27,382 bases of DNA from Gryganskiella cystojenkinii (taxonomy: Eukaryota; Mortierellomycota; Mortierellomycetes; Mortierellales; Mortierellaceae), in assembly GCA_015852425.1 (NCBI GenBank), contig JAAAIG010000524.1:1-27382 (forward strand). The letters are read 5' to 3'. The stretch's first letter is position 1. Each line of letters starts with the position of its first letter. The notes beneath the pieces were generated by a model, which did no database searches, had not been told where the DNA came from, and saw only the letters and a list, made by a program, of their open reading frames with translations. A program made the position numbers and the translations under genes. Positions 10,176 to 20,476 of this stretch are shown here, one piece after another.

Positions 10176-10827
10176 TCTACTAAAATAAAAAGGAGATAAG
10201 AAGCAGAAAAAGAATTATTAACTATCTGACAACACTCGCATCAGCAAGGCCAGGGTTCGAGGCCGCTGTGTTCTGTAGACGTCTCTACCTCTTGCCGTGC
10301 TTGAAGGCCATCAAGTGCTCTGCGTCGACAGTAACGGACTGGTCACGCATCGAATGAAGGCTTTCTACAGATGGCAAGCGTACAGTTCAGGGGGTAGAAA
10401 GGACAAGAGTTTGAGAAGGAATGGATAGGGAAATGAGAAACACAGACGACGTACGTAACACTCGCTATGAGTGCGTAGGGATGTCGCGCTGTTTCTGCAA
10501 TGTGCAGGGATTTCAGAGGTAATGAGTGGTTTACTGGATGTTACTGAAAGCTGCAAAGTTTCTTTTCCTTCGCAGGTTTCATTTGTCCGGCTGAAGTCTG
10601 CGTCGCTTTACTTACTCGATGGGGATGGGGGGTTGTTGTTGTTTGTTGGAAGGGAGCAGAGAGTCCTTTGTTCGAATGGATAATGGAAAAAAATAAGGCC
10701 GCCGAAATATGTTGAAACTGGAAAGAAGTGGAGAGGTAATATTGTTAAGGGTACAGAGCGCAAACCGACAGGGAACGACAAATAAATTTGGAGGCGATCC
10801 GTTCGATTTGTTCTGCCTTTTTCGAAA
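10176..10827. other. Divergent promoter region of Rxt2-like gene and eS26
   Basis: About 650 bases separate the starts of the Rxt2-like gene (minus) and the ribosomal protein eS26 gene (plus), so both promoters lie here. The part at 10289-10350 may be an upstream exon of the Rxt2-like gene. A (GTT)n-like stretch occurs at 10632-10650. I cannot point to a firm TATA box or a ribosomal-protein element. Confidence 0.6.
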
Positions 10828-12244
10828 ATGGTGCGTTTTGCTCTGACAGCACGTCACGTGAATCTACGATCAAGGGACTCTATTCGGAACCAATCGACAT
10901 CCATGGGTGCAAGGATGGCCTATGCAACACCATCCATCTATCTATCGACCGATCTATCTATCGATTCAACATCATCCCTGTCCAGGCATCTTCAAAGAGG
11001 CTATCGGGAGAATCTATGACAGTGCATCATTCAACTTGGAGAGATCATTACCTATTCTCCCAGATGGGCAACTTCCTGACATTGCCGGAAGAGACTTTTC
11101 CTCCTGTATACGAATGGGATTACCTCTTTCAGAGTCGGAGCTATCATCATCGTCCCGAGGATCAGCATTGGAGATGAAGTGTCGGGTCTACTGGTTGTCA
11201 GGAAGAGCCCTGCATGATGATCTGATGCTTCCTCCAGGAACAATCAACAATCCGAAACTGCCAAAGTATCAAGGACGCCGAACAAAGTCTTTCTCGCTCT
11301 TACCGGTCATACAATAACAACCTCGACAACGTCTCATGGCAATCATAATCGATCGAACCCTGGAAAACCATGCATCGAGCATCAGACATCCACCATCGTT
11401 CTGAAAGGGAACTGGATACTCACCAACGTTTTCTTTCTTTTCTTACAACAACAAAACAGACCTTCAAGAGAAGAAATCACGGACGCAACAAGAACGGTCG
11501 TGGCCACGTCAAGCCCGTCCGCTGCTCCAACTGCTCCCGCTGCGTCCCCAAGGACAAGGCTGTCAAGCGTTACACTGTCCGCCCTATGGTCGAGTTGGCT
11601 GCTGTCCGTGATATCACTGAGGCTCTTGTCTACAAGGGTAAGGATATGGATATACCCATCCCATGTTATTTTCAAGGACCAAAACCCAACTCAACACAAA
11701 GAAGATACCTTTTTCAGAATTATTGGATCAGGGACTGGAAGAAACAAAACCGACTGGAAGTCTACTAGACTACTGGAGCGTCGTTCCGGATTTTCGTCTC
11801 AATGCGTTATCTGGAGTGAGCTCCTCTTAGTTTCTTGCAGATAACCAATGTACTGGAGCCCCGGCAAAGATATGGACAAGGTCTGGGATTAGTCACTTCG
11901 TTCAACGGAAGACTGACACTCTTTTTTTAAAAAAATATCTCATTCTTTGTTTCTGTAGAGTACACTCTCCCCAAGTTCTACATCAAGATCCACTACTGCA
12001 TCTCCTGCGCCGTTCACGCTCACATCGTCCGTGTCCGCTCCCGTGTTGGTCGTCGCTCCCGCGCTCCCCCACCACGCTTCCGCTTCAAGGTATGATGAAC
12101 GGGACAGGAAGCTTTTTTGACATTTTAACCGACTTGGAATGAACAGCGAGAACAAAATACTGACATGGCTGTACATATCTTCATTGTGGTTTTTTATAGG
12201 ATGGCAAGAAGGTTGCTCCCCAGCAGGCTGCCAAGCCTCTGTAA
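10828..12244 (+). CDS. RPS26: 40S ribosomal protein eS26
   Basis: eS26 is a zinc-binding protein of the small ribosomal subunit near the mRNA exit channel. Exons 10828-10830, 11460-11637, 11959-12089 and 12200-12244 give 118 residues, close to the yeast length of 119. Residues 2-16 read [15 protein letters not shown]. The zinc ligands are visible as RCSNCSRC and YCISC, followed by [20 protein letters not shown] and a C-terminal QQAAKPL. Exons 2, 3 and 4 are certain. Exon 1 is inferred: exon 2 begins exactly at codon 2, so the upstream exon must end with ATG, and 10828 (ATG followed by GTGCGT) is the only ATG-GT found in the upstream 700 bases. This makes intron 1 629 bases long. Introns 2 (11638-11958) and 3 (12090-12199) are ordinary. 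A polyadenylation-like AATAAA lies at 12297. Confidence 0.95.
10936..10967. repeat. (ATCT)n-type tetranucleotide tract
   Basis: Imperfect ATCT/ATCG units (ATCTATCTATCG, then again after CACCG-like interruption) lie inside the long first intron of the eS26 gene. Confidence 0.75.
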
Positions 12245-12678
12245 AGTGCTTGCCGGTCCCTGACACTGGTTTTAAACTTGCGGAAACCCCATCCTTAATA
12301 AAAACAATTGCTTAAAAAACACTTTTTTCTGTGTACATTTGGAGAACTGTCTGACTTAACGAAAAGTAAAAACCCAAAGGTGAGAAGTTGATTTCCATGG
12401 GTGGTCTGTGTGTTTTGTGCCTCTACGAGAGAACGACATGGAAAGAAATCAACAGATTGGGACGAGAGTCAAAATTTTGTGCCAAGAAACTGCCACGATC
12501 CTTAAGCCACTCCTATGTCTATTCTTCTCGTTTTCGCTTTGCCCGCCTGCGACACAAACAGACACAGACATACTCGTTCCTCTCTTCATTGTTTTTCTCT
12601 TGGCATCTACTCCCCCACTCTGTCATTCATTCAACCTTGCACATTTATATACAAACATAATTTCTACTTTTCCTGCGC
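12245..12678. other. eS26 3' end and promoter of the 819-aa gene
   Basis: This 434-base spacer lies between two plus-strand genes. AATAAA at 12297-12302 lies about 50 bases after the eS26 stop and is a likely cleavage signal. TTTATATA at 12644-12651 lies about 28 bases before the next ATG. The part between is pyrimidine-rich. Short open frames here appear to be noise. Confidence 0.6.
12297..12302 (+). terminator. Polyadenylation-like AATAAA after eS26
   Basis: AATAAA lies 53 bases after the eS26 stop codon, followed by an A-rich and then T-rich stretch, the usual arrangement around a fungal cleavage site. Confidence 0.55.
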
Positions 12679-15138
12679 ATGCTTTCTCGAGCAGACGCAG
12701 ACATCATTCGGGAATGGGTCGCTCAGATAGGCTCCGGTCTCGAACAACTCTGGGACGCTCTCCTTCACAGGCACGACTCTGCAACTCGGCGAGCCGTCTT
12801 TGAACTGAGTCTCCAATGTCTGGTCCTCCGAGCCGTCTTTACCGTCCTACCTTTCTTCTTCCCTACCACATTCAAATCCAATACCTCCAATCTCTACTAC
12901 CCATTTCTTTTCTTTTTACGTTATCTCAAACCAAAACCCTGGGACAATCTCTTCATGACGACGGTGCGAGCCCTGGGCTGTTCAGATAGAACTGACGTGG
13001 TCGCGAAACCAACGCCTCGACGACTTGAACAATTGGAACGGTATATCCGTCGAGCCTTTCGAGCCTATATTTGGATCGGGACCCTTCAGTGGCTCGTCGG
13101 CCGGACAGGGTTCTTTGCCTGGCCCAGTTTCGGGCTCGGTCTGATTGCAGCTCGACAGTTTCTTCAACTCAAGGGGGTCAGACGACCGACTTGGTATCTG
13201 TTTTGGGCTGTGGTCCTCCTCGGTCCTCGTCTACCGGTCTGGGCGATCCAGATCTTTACCATGCAAGAGTTGTTTATGTACGAACTCTTGCAACCGTATC
13301 TCGTACGAGTCGACTTCAAACCTTGGGAGGAACGAGCCTGGTTGAAACAACATCAATTGGAACTTCATGGATTCGCCCTCGGTGCTTATTTTCTCTGCAA
13401 CTTGCCTTTTATCGGTCCTGCAGCTTTGCCGGCCATCTTTCCTGCAGTGGCTTTCCTACTGACACGGTCCTGTGGGTCTATGCAAAACACCAGTCATCCA
13501 CTCTCTGGCGATCTACTGGAACGACGGACTCCTGGCTTAAAATCAATTGCACAAGGAAAGAGCAAATCCGTCGACAAGGATTGGGACAACACCTCGGTTT
13601 CGACTTTTGTCCGCGACGGGGATCCCAAGGCGTTCAACCCTAATGCGCATAACAACTCGAGGCATCACAAGACCGACCCTGGGATGAACTCGGCGCTCTC
13701 ACAGGCACAGGTCAAGGAAGACATGGAGCGGACTCGATCCAAACGAGGAAACATGTACCGAGAGGCCGAGAGACTCTCACACACAAGACAGGATGCTTTC
13801 CGACAACGTCATATGGCTTCCTCGTTCTTATCACAGGCGTTCCCGGACATGTCGACCTCGAACCCCTTCAGAGTACCAGGCGGATTCCCATTTGAGCCCT
13901 CGCCATCATTATCAGCAGCAGCGGCAGCAGCAGCGGCATCATCAGCATCAACTAGCTCGGCCCCAGCAAGCAGCGCGACCGCCAAGCCCACAAAGCCAAC
14001 CAAGCCAATAAAACCGACCAAAGAAACCCGCGGCAAGAACGGACCCCTCTCAACAGAGGATTATTCCAAGTACAACTTTAGCGACCGCAAGACGGATGAT
14101 TCGGCACCTTCAGCTCCCCCAGCTTCATCGCTCTTGAGCAATGATGGGGATGCGTGGCAGCATGACGAAAGTGAGGTATTTAGAGAAGTCAGTGAATCGT
14201 TCCCGTCGCCACAACACGACACCACCCCCGCTCAGGATTCAGGTCGTCAATCAAGAGAGGAAGCGGCAAGAAGCTCGAGGGAGCAACGGATAAGGGCCAA
14301 GGAACAACGGGTAGCCGCCAAGGAGCAACGTCTCCGAGCCAAAGAACAGATCCGTGCAGCCAAGGTGATCCAACGTGCCAACTCTAAAAAGATACCAACC
14401 ATGACGGGATCCTTTGACTCGCGTTCTACCGAAGACGCAGAGGATGACGAGGACGAAGAAGATGAGGGCGAAGAAGATGAGGAAGATCTAGAGGAGGATG
14501 AAGAAGAGAACTACGAGGACGAAGAAGAGGACGAAATCCTCGACGAGGATGATGGGGATCAAGATCATTATGAGTATGACTCATACGATAAACGAACCAC
14601 CACTGCGGTGTCACAGCCGTCCTCCGATCCAAGATTTGGTCCGCCGTCATCCCAAAGATCTGACAGAGGCTGGGGTCGTGGAGGTCGCGGTGGCCGGGGC
14701 GGCCGGGGCTGGACTCGAGGTGGCCGGGGCGGTCGAGGAGGACCAAGAGAACGAGGTCGTGGACCCCACCGTGGAGGGAGAGGAGGGAGAGGAGGAGGCG
14801 GGCGGGACAGTGATCGAGATTATTACCCAGAACCAGAGTCAGAGATTAATGCCCGCTCCAGTCCGGAAGAAAGAAGTTGGGAAGAGTCCCAAAGGCGCAG
14901 CCTTGGTGGTGGCGACCCTAGCGGAGCAATTGAAGCGGGTATCTCGGCCCTGACGGACGCAATTTCCAAGAACTTTAATCCGGAATGGGGCAAGAACTTT
15001 GATGCCACTGTTCACAGTTGGTTCCAGAAGCTCGAGAACCCAGATAAGCCGGGATCGTACAGAATCAAAGTCGACTCGTTACAAGATCTCAAAGACATGT
15101 TTTTAGACGACTCAAAATCCAAAAAGAAAATGAAATAA
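12679..15138 (+). CDS. Multipass membrane protein with acidic and RGG-rich tail
   Basis: This is one exon of 819 codons; an in-frame TAA at 12658 supports the start. Residues about 40-262 are hydrophobic with four or five likely membrane segments (near 40-61, 128-150, 171-190 and 230-262). The last contains GFALGAYFLCNLPFIGPAAL, which recalls the EI24/Rrt8-type membrane proteins of fungi; this is a tentative likeness. The rest is a long, probably cytosolic tail: poly-Ala (about 412-422), a PTKPTKPIKPTKE stretch, and a charged helix with repeated RxKEQR units (about 529-575). An almost pure Asp/Glu block follows (about 583-640), then an RGG domain (about 662-710), and a C-terminal segment ending in DSKSKKKMK. 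RGG boxes normally bind RNA and are arginine-methylated (established). The combination with a membrane domain is unusual. No splice site is needed to explain the frame. Confidence 0.85.
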   Translation: MLSRADADIIREWVAQIGSGLEQLWDALLHRHDSATRRAVFELSLQCLVLRAVFTVLPFFFPTTFKSNTSNLYYPFLFFLRYLKPKPWDNLFMTTVRALGCSDRTDVVAKPTPRRLEQLERYIRRAFRAYIWIGTLQWLVGRTGFFAWPSFGLGLIAARQFLQLKGVRRPTWYLFWAVVLLGPRLPVWAIQIFTMQELFMYELLQPYLVRVDFKPWEERAWLKQHQLELHGFALGAYFLCNLPFIGPAALPAIFPAVAFLLTRSCGSMQNTSHPLSGDLLERRTPGLKSIAQGKSKSVDKDWDNTSVSTFVRDGDPKAFNPNAHNNSRHHKTDPGMNSALSQAQVKEDMERTRSKRGNMYREAERLSHTRQDAFRQRHMASSFLSQAFPDMSTSNPFRVPGGFPFEPSPSLSAAAAAAAASSASTSSAPASSATAKPTKPTKPIKPTKETRGKNGPLSTEDYSKYNFSDRKTDDSAPSAPPASSLLSNDGDAWQHDESEVFREVSESFPSPQHDTTPAQDSGRQSREEAARSSREQRIRAKEQRVAAKEQRLRAKEQIRAAKVIQRANSKKIPTMTGSFDSRSTEDAEDDEDEEDEGEEDEEDLEEDEEENYEDEEEDEILDEDDGDQDHYEYDSYDKRTTTAVSQPSSDPRFGPPSSQRSDRGWGRGGRGGRGGRGWTRGGRGGRGGPRERGRGPHRGGRGGRGGGGRDSDRDYYPEPESEINARSSPEERSWEESQRRSLGGGDPSGAIEAGISALTDAISKNFNPEWGKNFDATVHSWFQKLENPDKPGSYRIKVDSLQDLKDMFLDDSKSKKKMK
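14664..14811 (+). repeat. RGG-box coding repeat
   Basis: GGTCGTGGAGGTCGCGGTGG-type units repeat through this stretch and encode an Arg-Gly-Gly-rich segment of about 48 residues. It follows an acidic GAA/GAC/GAG repeat at 14430-14570. Confidence 0.9.
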
Positions 15139-15841
15139 AGAACACGTGATCATTTCGATTTTCTTGTTTTTTACGTAAATTACGTGAAAAAATATAAAAA
15201 TCCATTTTTTTCTTCATTCAAAATCATTTTTTCGCGCATGGCCAATCTTTCATTCTCCAAGAGAGGATAGGACATTTTTGCCACCGGGTTGTTTCCCCCT
15301 AACGAGTCCAACCTCTACTCTCCGATGGATCTCTTTTTCTTCCTGTTTCAGAGAGAGAAAGGACCATTGGAGGTTAAGACAGAGAAGGGCGATGAAGGGT
15401 AAAAGAAATATTGGAAACAAGTAGAGTGCGATAGAGCCATTGAAGGGTGATCCATTAAAGGCAGTTTTGGGGCTTGTCAATCCCTCTTTTTCTGGAAGCA
15501 GAAAGGAGGGGCTGTCAGTGATCAAGAGCTGTTCTTCGATCCACCTCTTCGGATATCTTTTTTTTCATGTTAATTACTCTGAAGACTTTTAGGGGGTTTA
15601 AACGTCAGTGCCACGAGGTTGCTGGGCCAACTACAAAAGGTGGACCTGGTGAATGCCTTTTCACTAAAAGAGGGGTGAAAAAATGATTCAGCTGACCATT
15701 TCACTCTCGCGACGAGCACACCTTTTATCTCATTCGCTCATTCCATTCAATTTTACACATCAATAAAGTAAACCCTTCTGTCTTCCGTGCTTCCAAACAG
15801 ATACCTCTGAACCAGTTACATCTCTCCATTAATCACTGAAT
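15139..15841. other. Intergenic spacer between two plus-strand genes
   Basis: About 700 bases. Just after the 819-aa stop there is a near-palindrome, TTTTTTACGTAA / TTACGTGAAAAAA at 15168-15191, which could help transcript termination (inferred). The rest is A/T-rich with short pyrimidine tracts leading to the hydrolase ATG. The open frame on the minus strand at 15250-15525 has no recognisable features. Confidence 0.55.
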
Positions 15842-17169
15842 ATGGCCTCCATTCCAATTCCTCGGCGCTACCGACGAATCGTCTATCTGCCTTCGAAACA
15901 CGACGAGACCCTGCTCGAGGTCTGGTTATCAATCCCTATAAACATTTCCTCGACCTCTGCACAGGCGTTTACAGGTGTCGTGATCTCGCATCCTTATGGA
16001 CCCCTGGGTGGATCCTACAACAACAACGTTGTCGGTGCCTTGATGCAGTGGTTCGAGACGCAACCCCTTCAGATCAAAAACGAAGAAGCTCGATTTGATG
16101 AAAACAGCTATAATACTAGGACGGTTCCCTTGGCTTGTGTCATTTGTGCGGTCAACTTTCGGTAAGGATGTTTATTATTGTGGTTGAAAGAGTACTCTCT
16201 GTGCACTCTATCGAAAGGAATCATACGCTGATGAAAAGTTATCCCTTTCTCACAAACAAAAAAAAAAAATGAAAATGGTTTACCTAGTGGATGTGGCAAA
16301 TCTAAAGGCAAGACATCATGGACGGGTGAAGCAGAACGTCAGGATTACCAGACCGCGGTCGACTTTTTGCAGAGCGGAACTCCGGCTTATCCCTTTAGCA
16401 CGCCAGCACCATGGAGTGGGAAGGTGTATGACGAGACTGGTGCCGAGATTGATCGACCTCGTTTGCCTCCTATCTCACGCTTCATCCTCAGTGTACGTTC
16501 TTGATCTCCAAGATATAGAGACTGGCGAATGAATGCCGAAGTAACATATCGTTCATTATTAAGATTTATATTCTCTTAAACTACCTCTTACGATAGGGCT
16601 TTTCCTATGGAGGTTTGATCGCATCGACGATTCCGCCGCCACTGAGGTTCACCTCGAGTCCCGAGAGTGGCCACCTCCCGACGAGTTATATCTTTGTGAG
16701 TTTCCCGGCCGGTGTAGCCTGGTTCCTGACCTCGGGTAGCCAAGGATCGTTCTTCAAAAGGGCGCAGGCCATTCTGCAAGGAAACACTAGTAACGACGAA
16801 TCCAAAAAGACGACGATAACGCTGGACGCGGACGAAAATGCAAAGGATTTCAACAAGAAAGAGACCAGTACGTCCACAGCCGTCGAAGCGTTCTTCATCA
16901 CGGGAGATCAGGATCAGTTTACGAGTTCAAAGACGTTGCTGAACTGGCTCAAGAGTTATGCGGGCATGAGTCCTCCGCCAACACATACCCAGGATAAATC
17001 AAACAGCATTGGTGGTGATGGTTCGTCGTCCTGGGCCGTGACGAGACCGGATGGAGGATCGATCCATGTCGAGGTTTTGGAGGGCGTAGACCATTTCTGG
17101 TTGGATCGAGAACAAAAGTTACTTCGAGCTTTGAAGAACTGGTGGAGCGATCGTCACTATACTCAATGA
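15842..17169 (+). CDS. Alpha/beta hydrolase of unknown substrate
   Basis: This is a serine hydrolase of the alpha/beta fold; the substrate cannot be read from the sequence. Exons 15842-16161, 16288-16492 and 16597-17169 join to 365 residues. Introns are 16162-16287 (GTAAGG...TAG) and 16493-16596 (GTACGT...TAG). An in-frame TAA at 15830 fixes the start. The motifs come in the order expected: SHPYGPLGG (residues 49-57) near the oxyanion hole, NFRGCGKSKG (105-114) split across the first intron, and the nucleophile elbow GFSYGG with Ser178 at the start of exon 3. TGDQDQF follows, with Asp279 or Asp281 as likely acid, and GVDHFW with His341. This layout resembles the COG2945-type group of small cytosolic hydrolases. 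A poorly conserved, polar insertion occupies about 235-268. AATAAA at 17238 may mark the 3' end. Confidence 0.88.
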
Positions 17170-20100
17170 AGGGGGAATATCCTGGCCGATCGTCGGTTTT
17201 ATTTCTCGCGTTTCATAAAACACTCTAGCTTGACAAAAATAAAACAAGTGTACCACAACGACATGCCTTTCAAGAAAGGGCTGTGTGGTAGGGCGGGGGG
17301 GTTTTGGTCGTTTCTGTTTGCAATTGAGTTTTCTGAACACGGACAGCCCATGAACATTATTTTTTAAGCATTTTGTCGACTTTCCGCCCACATATTTTGT
17401 TCCTCGCCACGCCCATTTCTCCAACATTCCGCCAGGCCGTGTGCCGCCGTAGTTGGGATAATTTTTGTCACAACGGTCGACCCCTCGCCTCCCCTTTGCC
17501 TCGAGCGAGCGAGCTCTTGTCTCGCGCGCGCGCCCCGCACCCGTTCGAGGCGTAACCAGTTATTTGTGGGCAGCATGTGCAAAGCCGCGTCTCCCTGCCC
17601 TTTTTCAATCTCTTGTGCGACAAACAAACGCAACAGACAAGAAAAAAAATTGGACTGTTCGGCTGGCTGGGGAATGCGCGGGGGTTCGAGTTTGCGGGCC
17701 TTTTTTTAAAAAATTGTGAGCAAGAAACAAAATCGTCAACCCTTGCCTCGTCCCCCCAACTACATTACAGCACGATTTTTTCATGGGTATTAAAGGCATG
17801 AAAACAAGAAGTTGAAGGAGGATGAAAAGAGAGACTTTGAGTGAAAAACAAAGTGAGAGAGAATGCGTCGGAGAGTTGACTTTATTCCCTCATTCAAAGC
17901 CGTTCCTGAAGCTTGATCATGATCGAATTGAGAACACTTCCTCTAAAATCTGTTAGCGTGCTTTATGGTCAAAATTTGAGAAAAGTATGTTTCCGCGCGT
18001 ATTGAAAAACAACGATGCTTATTTGACTCAAGCATTGGCGAAAACATCACAAAATGGATTGTGCAAGTTGAGAGTATTGGATACTCCAATGGAACCCAAC
18101 ATCCGAGAAACTCAAAAACAGTCTAAAGAATGGGGCTCAAAGAGATCCTAAGAAGGAAAAAATGATCAAGATGTCAAAGACACCATGTGGTGATGTATTG
18201 TCTTTTTTGTGTTTTTTCGTCTGTCTAGCTTTTTGAGTTCTCTCCACATAAACCAAGAGCTTTATCACCGCAAGATAGGGGCACTGCTTAGACTAGCGCA
18301 CACGCGGGAACAGGATTGTTCCAGAGCCGAAAATGAAAATTCCATTGCAAGGTTTTTTTTTGTTCGAATTGCAGTTGATTTTCTTGCATAAAGAAACCAA
18401 AACAAACAGCCTTTGACAGGTGGGACAAGTTGCACAACGCACGTAATTGCGGAGCAAACAGGCTGTTGATTCAAGGAGAAGGAGAAGGAGATGTGGGTTG
18501 AGAAATGGGTAGGGGGTAGGGGAGCAAGAAGTTGTTGCTGGTCAAGGAGTTGGGGGGTTGGAAGGCGGTCCAAGAGAAAGCTAACGATAACAGGGACAGG
18601 GAACAGGGGACAGAGAGTCAGAGAGAGAAAAAAAAGAGGGTGAAAGATGAAGCGGAAGTAAACACAACACCTGTCTTCTGCTCGCTCACAATGATGGACA
18701 AAAGAAAATGCTCCAGCGGCCAAATCGACCAAGGGGATATATCATATCTCTTCTTGCCCTTTTGCTGAGAGTTTCAACTGTTCAAAAAGAGTTCTGATCG
18801 AGAGCAGTAAAAAAAAAAATGTCCCTGTGGCCTGTGGTGCTTTTTTGGCTTCTGCTGGCCTTCAATCGTAATCGCACTGAAAAAACAATCCCCGCTGCTA
18901 AAAAAAAAAAAAGTCTGTTTCCTGCTACTGTATTGCGCGTCCGAGAGCCACTTTCGGGCAAAGAGGCCTTACAAAATGCCGAAGAGATGACAACGTCAAC
19001 AACAGGAGAGATATTTGACAAGCGAAAACGGAAATCAGGGTAGAGGCTCTTCTCCTCGAAATGGCCCAACACAGACTTTTTTTTTGTTAGAGCCTCGTTC
19101 TTTTTATCGTTTTCGGTCAAGGGGACTAAAAACGTTTTAGTTCAATGAAAAAAATGTCTACTGCCTCCAGGACGATCAGTTATTGTTACTGATCGCAATG
19201 CGCGTGAGTTGGTGCCTGAACCATCAACCATCAGAAATAGAATCGCTTTGAAAATTACCTTTTTGTTTTTTGTGCTGTCGTGTCCAGATGGACCTTTTTG
19301 GCTTTAACAGCAGGCCGACGATTCTTTCATTTCGCTTTATCTTCCATTGTCCTGGGTAACATGTCGAATAGAATATAGTTACCTTATAATATCCCAAAAA
19401 CAAACTGGACATGAAAACTCTCTGCTGCAATGCACCTCTGCAAAAAAAAGGGCCTTACTCCTAATCGTTTGCTCAACGAATCTTGGCAGACTCGTGTCAA
19501 GAAATAAATATAAAAAAAAGGGTCGTAACTTTTCCAACGGGAAGGAAGGGATAAAAGGGGGGAAGGATAGTGACAAAAGGGATTTGAAAATCGCCCAAGA
19601 CAGACAGATATCGAGAGCAGAATAAGAAGAGATGGAAAAGAAAACGCTATTCTCTGTCTCCTTGATCAAACAAAAAAACAAGAAAGAAAGAAAGCAGGGT
19701 CATCTTTGCTTTTCCATTTTTTTTTCTTTTTTACTGTCCATCGAGGTCAGGAACCAGTTCTTGGAATTTTTCGCAAAGCCCAAAAAGGTCATCCCCAAAA
19801 ACATTCAAAATAAAAGGTGGATCCTGAACCTGAACGTTGATCCTTGTTTGACTACTTTTGATCCAGATCCAAGTACCACCATCTTTTCTTTCGTCGACTC
19901 GGTAAAGAGGAGGAAGAGGGCGAAGGGTGCAGCAGAAGGTGCAAAGAAATACAAAAGATATTAAAAACGAAGTAAAAAAAATAAAGGCTGTTGCAATAAT
20001 AATCTCTCGGATTCAATCGACATAAAGAATGACAAAATGGTTATTTTTTGTTTCTTTTTCCTTTCTCTTTTTCTTTTTTGCATCCATTCCATCACAATAT

Positions 20101-20476
20101 TCCCCATCGCCCTCAATTCTATTTGATTATCATTCTCATTCCCTCTTCTCTCTTTCTTCATCGTGAAACCTTTTCGGTCCCATCTTCCCCCAATGACACT
20201 ATAGGTGTTCGTCATTCTGGCATGCATCTTTTCTCTACGTTCTGTTTCTTCACTTTGTAGCAACACATATTTTTTTTTAATCTTTTATAATAACTTATCT
20301 TTAATATTGTATTATTCAAGCCCTCTCTCTCGCCTGTTTTCTTTCACCTTCCATCCATACTATCCTCCTCTCCCTTCTTCACTCCTTCTTCACTTCGTCG
20401 TCATTCTCTTCTAGGGAACATTGCAACTTCACGGAGGCACTTCCTTCTCCTTCGTACTTTTCATTCATATATATAA
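17170..20476. other. 3.3-kb intergenic spacer
   Basis: This is the largest gene-poor stretch in the window. It contains the hydrolase 3' end, a G/C-rich patch with CGCG and CGAG repeats (about 17460-17560), many A/T homopolymers, and an upstream region leading to the 692-aa gene. Short open frames occur on both strands; the most coding-like are 18819-19043 and the end of 19632-19964 (plus), but neither has recognisable homology or supporting splice sites. Low-complexity pyrimidine sequence precedes the next gene (20040-20460), as expected for a promoter and leader. Confidence 0.55.

Noticed and set aside
10250..10275. GGTTCGAGGCC resembling a tRNA B box
   Set aside because: The flanking bases cannot form the T-stem and no acceptor or D arm is present. 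The GGTTCAACC at about 2378 fails in the same way.
11214..11405. ATGATGA box-C-like sequence in eS26 intron 1
   Set aside because: The next CTGA box-D candidate is about 185 bases away and there is no terminal stem, so a box C/D snoRNA is not supported.
11370..11459. Unspliced eS26 start giving about 30 extra N-terminal residues
   Set aside because: eS26 proteins begin directly with M-T-[KF]-K/R; the AG at 11458-11459 precedes codon 2 exactly, so splicing is the better explanation.
17373..17719. Overlapping short frames on both strands near 17.5 kb
   Set aside because: They are explained by the stop-poor G/C-rich patch; no motif or splice pattern supports a gene.
18181..18192. CACCATGTGGTG palindrome
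   Set aside because: A single 12-base palindrome in 3.3 kb of spacer is expected by chance often enough to give no support for a site.
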